DNA of 64,000 nucleotides, taken from contig NW_018343979.1 of the NCBI RefSeq assembly GCF_002099425.1, forward strand, positions 4,285,001-4,349,000, read 5' to 3'. This document shows, piece by piece, positions 54,788 to 64,000 of the stretch. This DNA comes from Phascolarctos cinereus (Eukaryota > Chordata > Mammalia > Diprotodontia > Phascolarctidae). The first letter of the stretch is position 1; the number at the start of each line of letters is the position of its first letter. The translations under genes were made by a program, and so were the position numbers. The notes beneath the pieces are model-generated. The model was not told where the DNA came from. It did no database searches and saw only the letters and a program-made list of their open reading frames with translations.

Positions 54788-55718
54788 GTTTTGGTTGATT
54801 GCACTTAGTATATTTTTAAAAGATCTGTCTTGTTGATTCATTTTTTCCATACATTTGTGCTGGGCCTAAAAACAAAAACAGCAAAAAAATGAGGTAATCT
54901 GGGGAAAAGGATCAATCAGGATTCTACTCACTATGATTTTGGCAGTCTGGGGAACTTTGAGGGGTTTTTTTAGAGTGTCATTCAGTGCTATGATTTATTT
55001 ATATCTGATTTTTCAATTAGAGCTTGAATAACCTATGTGCTTACTATTATTTAATCTACTAACTTCTCACCTGTTTGCTTCAAATGATGCTATTATTAGG
55101 GGACTCTTGCTAAAATCATTCTCATTAAAGTTTGAAGAAAAAAACTCAGGCTGTCCTTCTGCAATAAATCATTTTTTTTCACTTTGTTCATCCAATGGTC
55201 TTGTTTCATTAGATAGCTTGAGCCCTCCAACAGAAAAGGTTTTACTGCTGACTGGTGTATTTAACAAGTTACTTTCTGAGTTATGCTTAGGTATTCTCAA
55301 TTTCTTGATTTATTTAATTTGCCATCTTTTTGGGCTTTTCTGTAAGCATCACTTGGGAATTTTTTGCCATTTCAAACCATTTTAATTTTTGCTATTTGCT
55401 CTAAGAAGAACTCCTTTTCATGTTCTGGTATATACAATAGGATTTGATGCACATGTCTGGGCTTTGTGATCAATTATAACTATTTCCCCTAGCTTCTGAT
55501 CTGGTAGTCTTCTTAAATAATTTCAGGCCTTTTTGCAAGCCTCTTGTGAGTATTCACAAAGATAGACAAATTACCTACCCTATTTTAGAAATTCTTGGTT
55601 ATCTCTGTATTTCCAAAGGCTGTTAATTGCTCAAAATAATCACTGAAAATTTAATAACATTTCTAACATTTTGGGTAAATACATAGTTTTCCAAAAGTCT
55701 TGGTGCAAATTTGAGTTA
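53936..55718. other. Unassigned stretch, no gene called
   Basis: No transposon family recognised apart from the TATC tract at 54734-54787. The largest frame is 55035-55385 (plus, 116 codons), hydrophobic and leucine/serine-rich. It shows no domain I recognise and no exon signals, so it is left uncalled. Confidence 0.45.
54734..54787. repeat. (CTAT)n microsatellite
   Basis: Thirteen pure CTAT units. Confidence 0.98.
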
Positions 55719-55727
55719 TCAAACCTT

Positions 55728-55971
55728 GCTTTTGTTATTCAGTCCTGTCCAATTCTTTGTAACCCCATTTGAGGTTTTCTTGGCAAAGATATTGGAATGG
55801 TTTGCCATTTTCTTCTCCCCTGCATTTTACAGATGAGGAAACTGAGGCAAAGAGGGTTGAAAGACTTGCCCTGGGTCACACAGCCAGTAGGTGTCTGACG
55901 TTGGATTTGAACTTAGGTCTTCCTGACACGAGGCCCAACATTCTATCCACTGTGTCACTTACCTGCCTCTT
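55728..55971 (-). mobile_element. tRNA-derived SINE with RTE/BovB-like tail and target-site duplication
   Basis: 'ttgttattcagtcctgtcca', 'gtaaccccatttgaggtttt', 'acagatgaggaaactgaggc', 'gtcacacagccagtaggtgt', 'tccactgtgtcacttacctg'. Flanked by tcaaacctt at 55719-55727 and 55972-55980, a perfect 9-bp match. Confidence 0.92.
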
Positions 55972-56074
55972 TCAAACCTTAAAGCATCACTAACACTCTT
56001 GAGACACCTGGTGATTATATAAATAAATTGATCCCCATGGGGCATAAGAGGAAGGTCAAGAATATACAAAACAA

Positions 56075-56315
56075 AGCACCTTACTGGGACTCAGGAAGAC
56101 CTGGGTTAAAATTCCATTTCAGACATTTAACATATGTATGATCCTAAAGGAAGTTACTTAAACTTTCTGTGTCTTACTTTACTCTTCAGTAAAATGAGGA
56201 TAATAATAGTACCATCAGATACTTGTTGTATGAATCAAATGAAATTATGCATATGAAATGATTTACAAACCTTAAAGCATTATATAAATGGAAGTTATTA
56301 TCATAATTTTAAACA
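56075..56315 (+). mobile_element. Core-SINE (MIR/MAR-like)
   Basis: 'gggactcaggaagacctggg', 'atgatcctaaaggaagttac', 'cttcagtaaaatgaggataa', tail 'tgaatcaaatgaaattatgc' and 'taaagcattatataaatgg'. Confidence 0.88.
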
Positions 56316-56491
56316 GTTGAGAGGTGTTGGAAGTCCTTAGAAGGCATTGGATCCTTACAGAAATAAGTGTCTAAGACATAGAATTAAAGGAATAAAACAA
56401 TATATTAAGAGATATTGGCTATTTATTGTCTATGTAAAACCAGGGTCTTTCAAATACAGCCCCATAGTGATTGGGCAGAGTTTTAGATTAA

Positions 56492-56492
56492 T

Positions 56493-56559
<67 letters not shown>

Positions 56560-56670
56560 CCTCTCTCTCTCTCTCTCACTATCGCTCGCTCTCCCTCTCT
56601 TTCCATCTATCTGTATACACATACATATGTGTGTATGTATATATGCATGTGTATGTATATGTGTGTGTGA
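56492..56670. repeat. (TC)n followed by TATG/TG microsatellite
   Basis: TC run 56492-56577 with small CC interruptions, then TC variants, then TATG/TG to 56670. Confidence 0.97.
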
Positions 56671-56789
56671 ACATACACAGAGATAGATAGCCTGGAATTT
56701 ATCATCAAAACAAGTCATGCGACTTGTGTTCCTCCATATGTGTCAATCTGTCAAAAGTAATGGGATAGAAGAGAAGTTTAGCACTGGTT

Positions 56790-56915
56790 CTTGAATCAGA
56801 GGTAACGGATTGAAATTCTGCCACTTTTGCTTTCTATCTGTGTGACCACAGTCAACTCACTGATCATCCCTCGACCTTAGGTCCTTCTTAATTAAAATTG
56901 GGGCAATTTTCTGAT
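56790..56915 (+). mobile_element. MIR fragment
   Basis: 'ggttcttgaatcagaggtaa', 'ctatctgtgtgaccacagtc', 'ctcgaccttaggtccttctt'. Degraded forward MIR. Confidence 0.7.
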
Positions 56916-57077
56916 GTCTCTGCCTTCCCTATAGTTCTGGTCCTGTGATCCTATTCCAGTGGAAGTATTTCCTTGAAAAATGCCCTGATGGTATTAGATC
57001 AGGAGGCTGACTGACTAGGTTGTATCTTGAGTTACTGAGTGATAAAAGACTCCATCTTCTAATGACCCAACATGCTT

Positions 57078-57231
57078 TTTTTTTCTTTTTTCTTGCAAGG
57101 CAATTGGGGTTAAATGACTTGCCCATGGTCACACAGCTAGTGAATATCATGTGTTTGAGGCCGGATTTGAACTCAGGTCCTCCTGACTTTAAGGCTGGTG
57201 CTCTATCCACTGCACTATCTAGCTGCCCCAT
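57078..57231 (-). mobile_element. A-tailed tRNA-derived SINE
   Basis: Same short family as 42643-42807: T-run, 'ggcaattggggttaaatgac', 'tggtcacacagctagtgaat', 'ggccggatttgaactcaggt', 'ccactgcactatctagctgc'. Flanks aacatgctt (57069-57077) and aacatactt (57232-57240), 8 of 9. Confidence 0.93.
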
Positions 57232-57240
57232 AACATACTT

Positions 57241-57529
57241 CTGAATAATAAATGCAGCCACAATTTAACAGATTATATAACAGTTGGCTTTCCTAGATAC
57301 CATTACCACTGAACCTACATTATCCTATTCTACCTCAGAGAGAAAATAGATTTTTCTACTATATGTCTACTGAGAACTTTAGATTTAGTTTGGTCTTTAT
57401 AGTTCTCAAATATTTTCTATTTCCTTTCCTGTGACTCAGAAATCCCTACCTCCTTATCACAAATTCAGAGGTGCCATCTGCCAAAGTGTAAGCCCTTATT
57501 CCCTGCTTCTTTACTCCAACACTTTCATG
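57241..57529. other. No recognised feature
   Basis: Short unique stretch. Confidence 0.45.
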
Positions 57530-57680
57530 AATAAATAAATGAAAAAAAACATTTGTTAAGCAATTACTCCGTACTAGGATCTTCCCTAAGTTTTGGGGAT
57601 ACAAATGTAAAACAGAAACAAACCCTGTCTTCAAGAAGCTTGTGTTTGAATAGAGGAAGAAAACAAAAATGACATAGGCT
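57530..57680 (-). mobile_element. L2 LINE, 3' tip
   Basis: 'aacatttgttaagcaattac', 'ttttggggatacaaatgtaa', 'ccctgtcttcaagaagcttg'. Reverse L2 terminus. Confidence 0.82.
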
Positions 57681-57929
57681 TCCTGGCAAGACAGTCTAGT
57701 CTAGGAGTCATCAAAGTAGTGAGTTAATAAATAGGGCAGAAGCTATGGCATTACTGATTGTTTGGAGTAAGAGTGCTGGCAATCAGGGACCTGAAATCAT
57801 ATGACAATTGGCAAATCATAAGATGGCCTGGATAGATGAATAGATGGTTCATGAAGCTGAAGCATGCACTGGTACCTACAAATTTATATTACACAGTCTC
57901 AGCTGGGCCCTCACTGTAGCAAGGGAACC

Positions 57930-58160
57930 TACCTAATCAATACACTGTCCCACTTAGCACAGCAGCTGTTCCAAATTTTTCACCTCTCCTCAAACCTCCT
58001 AATGCTGCTCCACCCCTTTACTCTCTCAGTTGAGTACCTTACTTCACATTTCACTGGAAAAGACCATTCATGATAGTTCTCTCTTCTCCTCTATACTCGT
58101 CTCATGTTACTCAGGATTGCCTCCCCCTACTTTCATCCTAGTCTGTGCCTCTAATGTATT
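57930..58160 (+). mobile_element. L2-clade LINE, ORF2 between endonuclease and RT
   Basis: 'cacctctcctcaaacctcct', 'ccacccctttactctctcag', 'cttcacatttcactggaaaa', 'gttctctcttctcctctata'. Matches the L2 ORF2 linker region in order. The frame 57864-58073 is its remnant. Confidence 0.72.
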
Positions 58161-58744
58161 TTGGAGAGGGGATGAGGACAGAACTGCACCTAGCTGGATG
58201 CTGGGCTCTTTCAATCAGACATATTTGTATCATACAGCCACATAGGTGTCCTGCCCAGTTCCTCCATCCCTCAGTTTTCTAGCTGAACTCTGTTGCAGCA
58301 CAGAGCATTGCCATACTGATGTCCATGCACGGCAAGCTTCTGCCTTTTGGCTTTCTGGCACTGTAAGAGGAAAGGGATTCAAGCTGAATTCTGTTGCAAG
58401 CCTGTGTGTAGGCTTGTTTAGCCCTGCCAAAATGTTGTGGGAAGTGGAGGAGAGGGTGCTGAGGGTTATGTTAGGCATTGGGTATTAGCCTTCTCCACTG
58501 TTAGTTCACTGGATTTCTACCTTATCAGGGTTCTTAGTGTCCTGGATTGAGGAGAAAGCTGAAATTGCTTCATCTGTTCTGCATAATTACTATTTTTGAG
58601 AGGTTTAAGAAAAAAATTCTAGACCTCCATCTTATTTGCCACATCATTCAGAAGTGTGCAAAAGTATTTTAATAACTACTGCTTTCCAATAGAGATGGAG
58701 ATCTGATGTGGTTAGACAAAATTCTTCCATAATTTTTTCACTGT
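58161..58744. other. No recognised feature
   Basis: Moderate-complexity unique DNA. The complementary frames at 58230-58488 carry no recognisable domain. Confidence 0.4.
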
Positions 58745-59764
58745 TGGGAGAGAGTTCTGGAAAGATGGCAGAATAGGCCAGACACATTTCAGCATTCCAA
58801 TTTCCTCCACAAAAAAAGACAAAACATTGCCTCAGAGTAGCAAAAATAAACATGGGGTAAAGCAGTTGTCCTCCTAAGAAAATTTGAGAAGACTCCAGGA
58901 AAGAACTGACTTCCAGGGGCAGAAGTTAAACAAACAATAAGCATTGGGGGTAGATGAGTTGAGAGGCAGACTCAGGCTTAGAAACTTTCATCTGACAGAC
59001 AATATGGAGGTCTAATGGCTGAATAGGAAAAGATTGAAGGACTTTCCATTGCCAAGGGACACCAAGCATAGCTGTGCCAACCAGATGAGTCCTGGGCTGA
59101 GGCTACAAGGAGAAGGAGCTAGATAGCACATACATTATGAGCAAAGCAGTTGGTAGCAGGGACCTTATTGGCTGTGGCAATTATGGTAGAGCAGAGTCCT
59201 TGGTTTCAGTTCTGAGGCAGAGAGGATAGCTGTACTTTGCAGCTAATGGAGGGTCCACAGGGAGCAAGATAATTTTTGGGATGATGTAGCTGGGGCCCCT
59301 GGCCATGGCTTAGGAGTGGAGAGGAAAGTCCAAGGTTAGGCCCCAAGACAGACCTCAGAAAATAGCAGTAAGAAGGACCTGAAGCTTGAGGAATCATGCC
59401 CTATATCTTGGTACTACAACTTTATTGCACTAATAGCTGCCAAAAACCCAACATTTTAAAAATAAATACATAAAAATGAGTAAGTAAAAGAGAAAGAACT
59501 TAATCATAAATAGCTATTGTGGAGGAAGAGAAGATCTGGGTTAATATTCAAAGGAAGATAATGGAGCTAAAAAGTCACTCTTTTTCAGTGAGAAATATCA
59601 AATGGACCAAGGCACAAAAAGAGTTCTTGGAAGAATTTAAAAAGAACTTTCAAAATCAAATAAAAGAATTGAGGAAAAGACTAGGAAAAAATAAGAGCAA
59701 TCCAAGAAAATCAAGAAAATGAAGAAAAGAAAATCAACCAAATGGGAATAGAGAATCAAAATCT
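58745..59764 (+). mobile_element. L1, 5' part (leader and ORF1 start), split element
   Basis: Starts near 'ttctggaaagatggcagaat', an L1 leader of yet another type, followed by about 700 bases of leader and a coiled-coil-coding stretch (59519-59722: KKNFQNQIKELRKRLGKNK). Homology stops at 59764, where the T-rich end of a minus-strand element begins, and appears to resume at about 63935. Confidence 0.78.
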
Positions 59765-60652
59765 TTTTTAATGTTTTTTATTTTTTTAAATTTATTTATT
59801 TTTAGTTTTCAACATTCACTTACACAAGATTTTGAGTTCCAAATTTTCTTCCCATCTCTTCCCTCCCCTGACCCTAAGATGGTGTACATTCTGAATATCC
59901 CTTCCCCTAATCTGACCCCCCTTCTATCTCCCTGCCCCCATCTCTTATCCACTTCTTCTATTTTCCTATAGGGCAAGATAGATTTCTATACCCCATTGCC
60001 TGCATATCTTGTTTCCCAGTTACATGTGAAAACAATTTCCATCATTTGTTTTTAAAACTTAGGGTTCCATATTATCTCCCTTCCTCCCTCCCAACCCACC
60101 CTCATTGAGAGACAAGCAACTCGATACAGGATATATATGTGTAGTCATGCAAAAACACTTCTATAGTAGTCATGTTGTGAAAAACTAAGTATATTTCCCT
60201 TCATCCTACCCCACTCCCCATTTATTCTATTCTTTCTTTTGACCCTGCCCCTCCTCAAAAGTGTTTGCTTCTGATTACCCTTTTCCTCAATCTGCCCTCC
60301 CCTCTCCCTCTTACTCTCTTATCCCCTTCCCCTTATTTTTCTGTAGGGTAGGAAAGATTTCCATTCCCAATTGAGTAGGTATGTTATTCCCTCCTTAAGC
60401 TAAATCCAATGAAAATAAGATTCACTCATTCCTTCTCACCTTCTCCCACTTCCCCTCCACTGTAAAAGCCTTTTCTTGTCCATTTCATGTGAGATAATTT
60501 ACCCCATTCTAGCTCTCCTTTTCTCCTTATCCCACTATAATCCTCTCTCACCCCTTAATTTTGTTTTCCAGATATCATCCTTTCATCTTCAACTCACCCT
60601 GTGTCTTCTGTCTCTCTGTTTATCCATCTATCTATGTATCTATGTATCTATG

Positions 60653-60700
<48 letters not shown>

Positions 60701-61647
60701 AAACTATCTATCTGTCTATCTATACATACATACATATAATTTTATCCCTCCAATTACCCTAATATTGACAAAGGTCTCATAAGTTACAAATATTATTTTT
60801 CCATGCAGGAATGTAAACAGTTCAACCTTAATAAGTCCCTTATGATTTGTCTTTCCTGTTTACCTCTTTATACTTCTCTACAGTCTTGTACTTGAAAGTC
60901 AAATTTTCTATTCAGCTCTGGTCTTCTCATCAAGAATGGTTGAAAGTCCTCTATTTCACTGATTATCCATTTTTTCCCTGAAGGATTATACTCAGTTTTG
61001 CTGGATAGGTGATTCTTGGCTGTAATCCTATCTCCTTTGAACTCTGGGATATTATATTCCAAGTCCTCTGGTCCCTTAATGTAGAAGTTGCTAAATCTTG
61101 TTTTAACTTGATTGTGTTTCCACAATACTTGAATTGTTTCTTTCTAACTGCTTGCAATCTTTTTCTCTTTGACCTGAGAACTCTGGAACTTAGCTACAAT
61201 ATTCCTAGGAGTTTTCCTCTGAAGATTTCTTTCAGGAGGTGATCGGTGGATTCTTTCAATTTCTATTTTACCCTCTAGTTCTAGAATATCAAGGCAGTTT
61301 TCCTTGATAATTTCTTGAAAGATGATGTCCAGCCTTTTTTTTTAATCATGGCTTTCAGAAAGTCCAATAATTTTCAAATTATCTCCCCTGGATCTATTGT
61401 CCAGGTCATTTGTTCTTCCAATGAGGCAGTTCACATTATCTTCTATTTTTTAGTTCTTTTGGTTTTGTTTTACAATGTCTTGACTTCTCATAAAACCACT
61501 AGCTTCTATTTACTCAATTTTAATTTTTAAGGAACTATTTTCTTCAGTGAGCTTTTGGACTTCCTTTTCCATTTGGCCATTCTGCTTTTTAAGGCATTCT
61601 TCTCCTCATTAGCTTTTTGGACCTCTTTTGCTATTTGGGCTAGTCTA
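59765..61647 (-). mobile_element. HAL1-type element, 5'-truncated
   Basis: Minus strand: ORF1 from the coiled coil to the C-terminus (61647-60868), GATA tract, then a 3' UTR made of two copies of the same module (about 60400-60065 and 60020-59870) and an A-rich end at 59765. ORF1 blocks: KQFKYCGNTIKLKQDLATSTL, TYPAKLSIILQG, ELNRKFDFQVQDCREV then stop. No ORF2. The 5' part is lost exactly where the A-tail of the next L1 lies. No bracketing duplication found, so ORF2 absence is judged from ORF1 joining directly to the 3' UTR. Confidence 0.84.
60620..60738. repeat. (TATC)n microsatellite inside the HAL1-type element
   Basis: TATC/TATG units, same internal position as in the other two HAL1-type copies. 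Confidence 0.95.
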
Positions 61648-62164
61648 TTTTTTTTATTAATTTATTGTGATTTATTAACAATCACTTCCATAAGCTTTTG
61701 AGTTTTAAATTTTTCTCCCTCTCCTTCTCAAAGATGGTGTGCAAACTGATATAGGCTATACATATACATTCCTATTAAACATATATTCACATTAGTGATA
61801 TTGTAAGTGAGAATTAGAAACAATAGGAGGAACCACCAGAAAGAGGAAACAAAACACCACAGAAGAAAAAAAAATAGCAAACAGTATGCTTTGTTCTGCC
61901 TTCAAACTGAATAGTTCTTTCTGTGGATGTGGATAGCATTTTCCATCATGAGACCTTTGAAGATATCTTAGATCCTTGCATCGCTGAGAAGAGCTAAGTC
62001 TATCAATATTAGTCATCACACAATGTGGCCATTACTATGTACAACGTTATCCTACTTCTGCTCACTTCACTCAGCATCAGATCATATAAGTCATTCCAGG
62101 TTTTTCTGAAGTCTGCCTTCTCATCATTTCTTATAGCACAATAGTATTCCATTACATTCATGTA

Positions 62165-62719
62165 CTACAACTTGTTCAGCCATTCCCCAATTGATGGGCA
62201 TCCTCTCAATTTCCAATTCTTTGTCACCACAAAAAAAGCTGCTATAAATATTTTTTTACATGAGGGTCCTTTTCCCATTTGTATGATCTCTTTGGGATAC
62301 AATCCTAGACCTGCTATTGCTGGGTCAAAGGATATGCCTGTTTTTATAGCCCTTTGGGCATACTTCCAAATTGCTCTCCAAAATTGTTGTATCATTTCAC
62401 AATTCCACCAACAATCCATTAGTGTTCCAATTTTTCCACATCTTCTCCAATGTTTATCACTTTCCTCTTTTGTCATGTTGGCCAATCTGATAGGTGTGAT
62501 GTGGTACCTCAGAGTTGTTTTGATTTGCATTTCTCTATCCAATAGTGATTTAGAGCATTTTTTCATATGACTATAGATGGTTTTAATTTCTTCATCTGAA
62601 AACTGCCTGTTCATAACCTTTGACCATACATCAATTGGAGAATGACTTGTATTCGTATAAATTTGACTTAATTCTCTATATATTTTAGAAATGAGGCCCT
62701 TATCAGAGACACTGGTCAT
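62165..62719 (-). pseudogene. L1 ORF2 C-terminal domain, 184-codon open piece
   Basis: Reads VWSKVMNRQFSDEEIKTIY, REMQIKTTLRYHITPIRLA, CGKIGTLMDCWWNCEMIQ, FDPAIAGLGLYPKEIIQM, FIAAFFVVTKNWKLRGCPS, GEWLNKL then stop. This is the L1 ORF2p C-terminal segment with its cysteine motif. The residue usually His in 'GTLLHCWWDC' is Asp here (GTLMDCWWNC). The stop after NKL replaces the Trp codon seen in the copy at 18600. Confidence 0.93.
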
Positions 62720-63172
62720 AAAAATTTGTTCCTAATTTTCTACTTTCCTTCTAATCTTAGTTGCATTGGCTTTGTTTGTACAAAATTTCTCAATTTAATG
62801 TAATCAAAGTTATCCATTTTGCATTTCATAATATTCTCTATCTCCTGTTTGCTCATGAATTCTTCTGTTCTCCATAAATCTGATAGGTAAACTATTCTCT
62901 GCTCTCCCAGTTTCCTTACAGTATCAGTCTTTATATGTGAATCATGAACCCATTTTGACTTTATTGGTATATGGTGTAAGATTTTGATCTATGCCTAATT
63001 TCTGCCATACTCTTTTCCAATTTTCCGAGCAGTTTTTGTCAAATAATGAGTTTTTATCCTAGAAGCTGAGGTCTTTGGATTTATCAAACAGTAGATTACT
63101 ATAGTCATTGACTCCTGTGTCTTGCATACTTAACCTATTCCCCTCATCCACCACTCGATTTCTTAGCCAGTA

Positions 63173-63394
63173 TCAAGCAGTTTTGATGACTGCTGCTTTG
63201 TAATACAATTTAAGATCTGGAATGGCTAGGCCACTTTTCCCTGAATTTCTTTTCATTAGTTCCCTTGATATTCTGGACCTTTTGTTCTTCCAAATGAATC
63301 TTGTTATTATTTTTTCTAGATCTATAAAATAATTTTTTGGTAGTTTGACTGGTATGGTACTGAATAAGTAAATTAGCTTAGGTAGGATTGTCAT
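63173..63394 (-). pseudogene. L1 ORF2, segment after the RT core
   Basis: [55 protein letters not shown]: a clear match to the L1 ORF2p region between RT and the C-terminal domain. Frame lost on both sides. Confidence 0.93.
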
Positions 63395-63934
63395 TTTTAT
63401 GATATTAGCTCAGCCTACCCATGAGCAACTGATGTTTTTCCAATTATTTAGATCTGACTTTATTTATGTGGAAAGCATTTTGTAATTGTGTCCATGTAGT
63501 TCTTGGGTTTGTTTCAGTAGGTAGACTCCTAAATATTTTATAATATCTACAGTAACTTTAAATGGAATTTTTCTTTCTGTCTCTTGCTATTGAGCTTTGT
63601 TGGTAATATATAGAAATGTTGATGATTTATGTAGGTTTATTTTATACCTGCAACTTCGCTAAATTTTTTATTATTTCAAGTAGTTTCTTACTTGATTCTC
63701 TAAGATTCTCTAAGTATATCATCATATCATCTGCAAAGAGTGATAGCTTTCTTTTTTTTTTTGCTCATTCTAATACCTTTAATTTCTTTTTCTTCTCTTC
63801 TTTCTAAAGTTAACATTTCCAGTATAATACTGAACAAGAGTGGTGATAATGGATGCCTTGTTCCACCCCTGATCTTATTGGAAATTCATCTAGCTTGTCC
63901 CCATTACATATGATGATTGCTGAAGTTTTGACAA

Positions 63935-64000
63935 CTGGGCAACTGGAAAAAATACACTGAAGAAAACAAGTCCTGAAAAAATAAAATTGGCCAAATGGAG
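63935..64000 (+). mobile_element. L1 ORF1 coding, apparent continuation of the L1 at 58745
   Basis: 'caactggaaaaaatacactg' and 'aaaattggccaaatgga' match plus-strand L1 ORF1 coiled-coil coding that normally follows the sequence ending at 59764. Cut by the window edge. Confidence 0.7.

Larger units (their letters stand above)
61648..63928 (-). mobile_element. L1, 3' half: RT end, C-terminal domain and 3' UTR
   Basis: Minus strand from about 63928 (RT coding, 'tcatatcatctgcaaagag' is the reverse of the FADD-region neighbourhood) through 63394-63173 and 62719-62165 to a 3' UTR and A-run at 61655. Best preserved L1 ORF2 in the window. 5'-truncated at a junction with ORF1-like plus-strand DNA. Confidence 0.9.

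Noticed and set aside
55035-55385. 116-codon hydrophobic frame on the plus strand
   Set aside because: Chance-length frame in AT/T-rich DNA with no recognised domain, no splice signals and no repeat-family match. Left as unassigned DNA.
16038-60738. Tandem GATA/TATC, TTCC and CA arrays considered as CRISPR-like or satellite arrays
   Set aside because: Units of 2-4 bases without spacers; ordinary eukaryotic microsatellites.
1-64000. Search for a previously undescribed multi-gene system
   Set aside because: No host genes or operon-like sets are present. The only system-like structure is the ORF2-less L1 derivative family, whose class (HAL1) is already known in mammals.

Overview
The window looks like gene-poor, AT-rich, CpG-poor marsupial nuclear DNA. 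This rests on three things: L1 and ORF2-less half-L1 (HAL1-type) elements with the marsupial 5' leader; tRNA-derived SINEs of marsupial type, one class ending in an RTE/BovB-like tail; and dense MIR/THER-type SINEs with L2 and L3/CR1 relics. The species cannot be fixed from sequence alone. I see no host protein-coding gene, no tRNA, rRNA or snRNA gene, and no recognisable retroviral or LTR element. Every longer reading frame I can identify belongs to a LINE.

Layout. 1-2990: two L1 pieces on the minus strand, the second internally deleted. 3.1-13.9 kb: mostly old unique sequence with a GGAA tract, one SINE carrying a 145-bp tandem duplication, a 112-bp templated local copy, and L2/MIR pieces. 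13.9-17.0 kb: a HAL1-type element bounded by target-site duplications (TSDs). 17-22 kb: MIR and SINE nests, an L1 3' end, an L3/CR1 tail and microsatellites. 22.3-25.6 kb: L1 with leader, ORF1 and endonuclease remains. 26-35.5 kb: the L2-richest part, with two long ORF2 stretches and nested SINEs. 35.5-37.6 kb: little-repeated AT-rich DNA. 37.6-42.3 kb: a very old L1, then a younger internally deleted L1. 42.5-49 kb: SINEs, MIRs, a hAT-like element and an L2. 49.1-51.8 kb: a second TSD-bounded HAL1-type element on the minus strand. 52-58 kb: L2, SINEs and microsatellites. 58.7-64 kb: an L1 (+) split by a HAL1-type element (-) and an L1 3' half (-).

Nothing here works together as an operon or pathway; the window records repeated retrotransposition. 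HAL1-type elements keep ORF1 but lack endonuclease and reverse transcriptase, so they, like the SINEs, would have needed enzymes supplied in trans: L1 for A-tailed elements, RTE for the SINE class with the BovB-like tail. All family assignments were made by eye against remembered consensus features. Boundaries of old copies are good to roughly 10-40 bases; TSD coordinates are exact.
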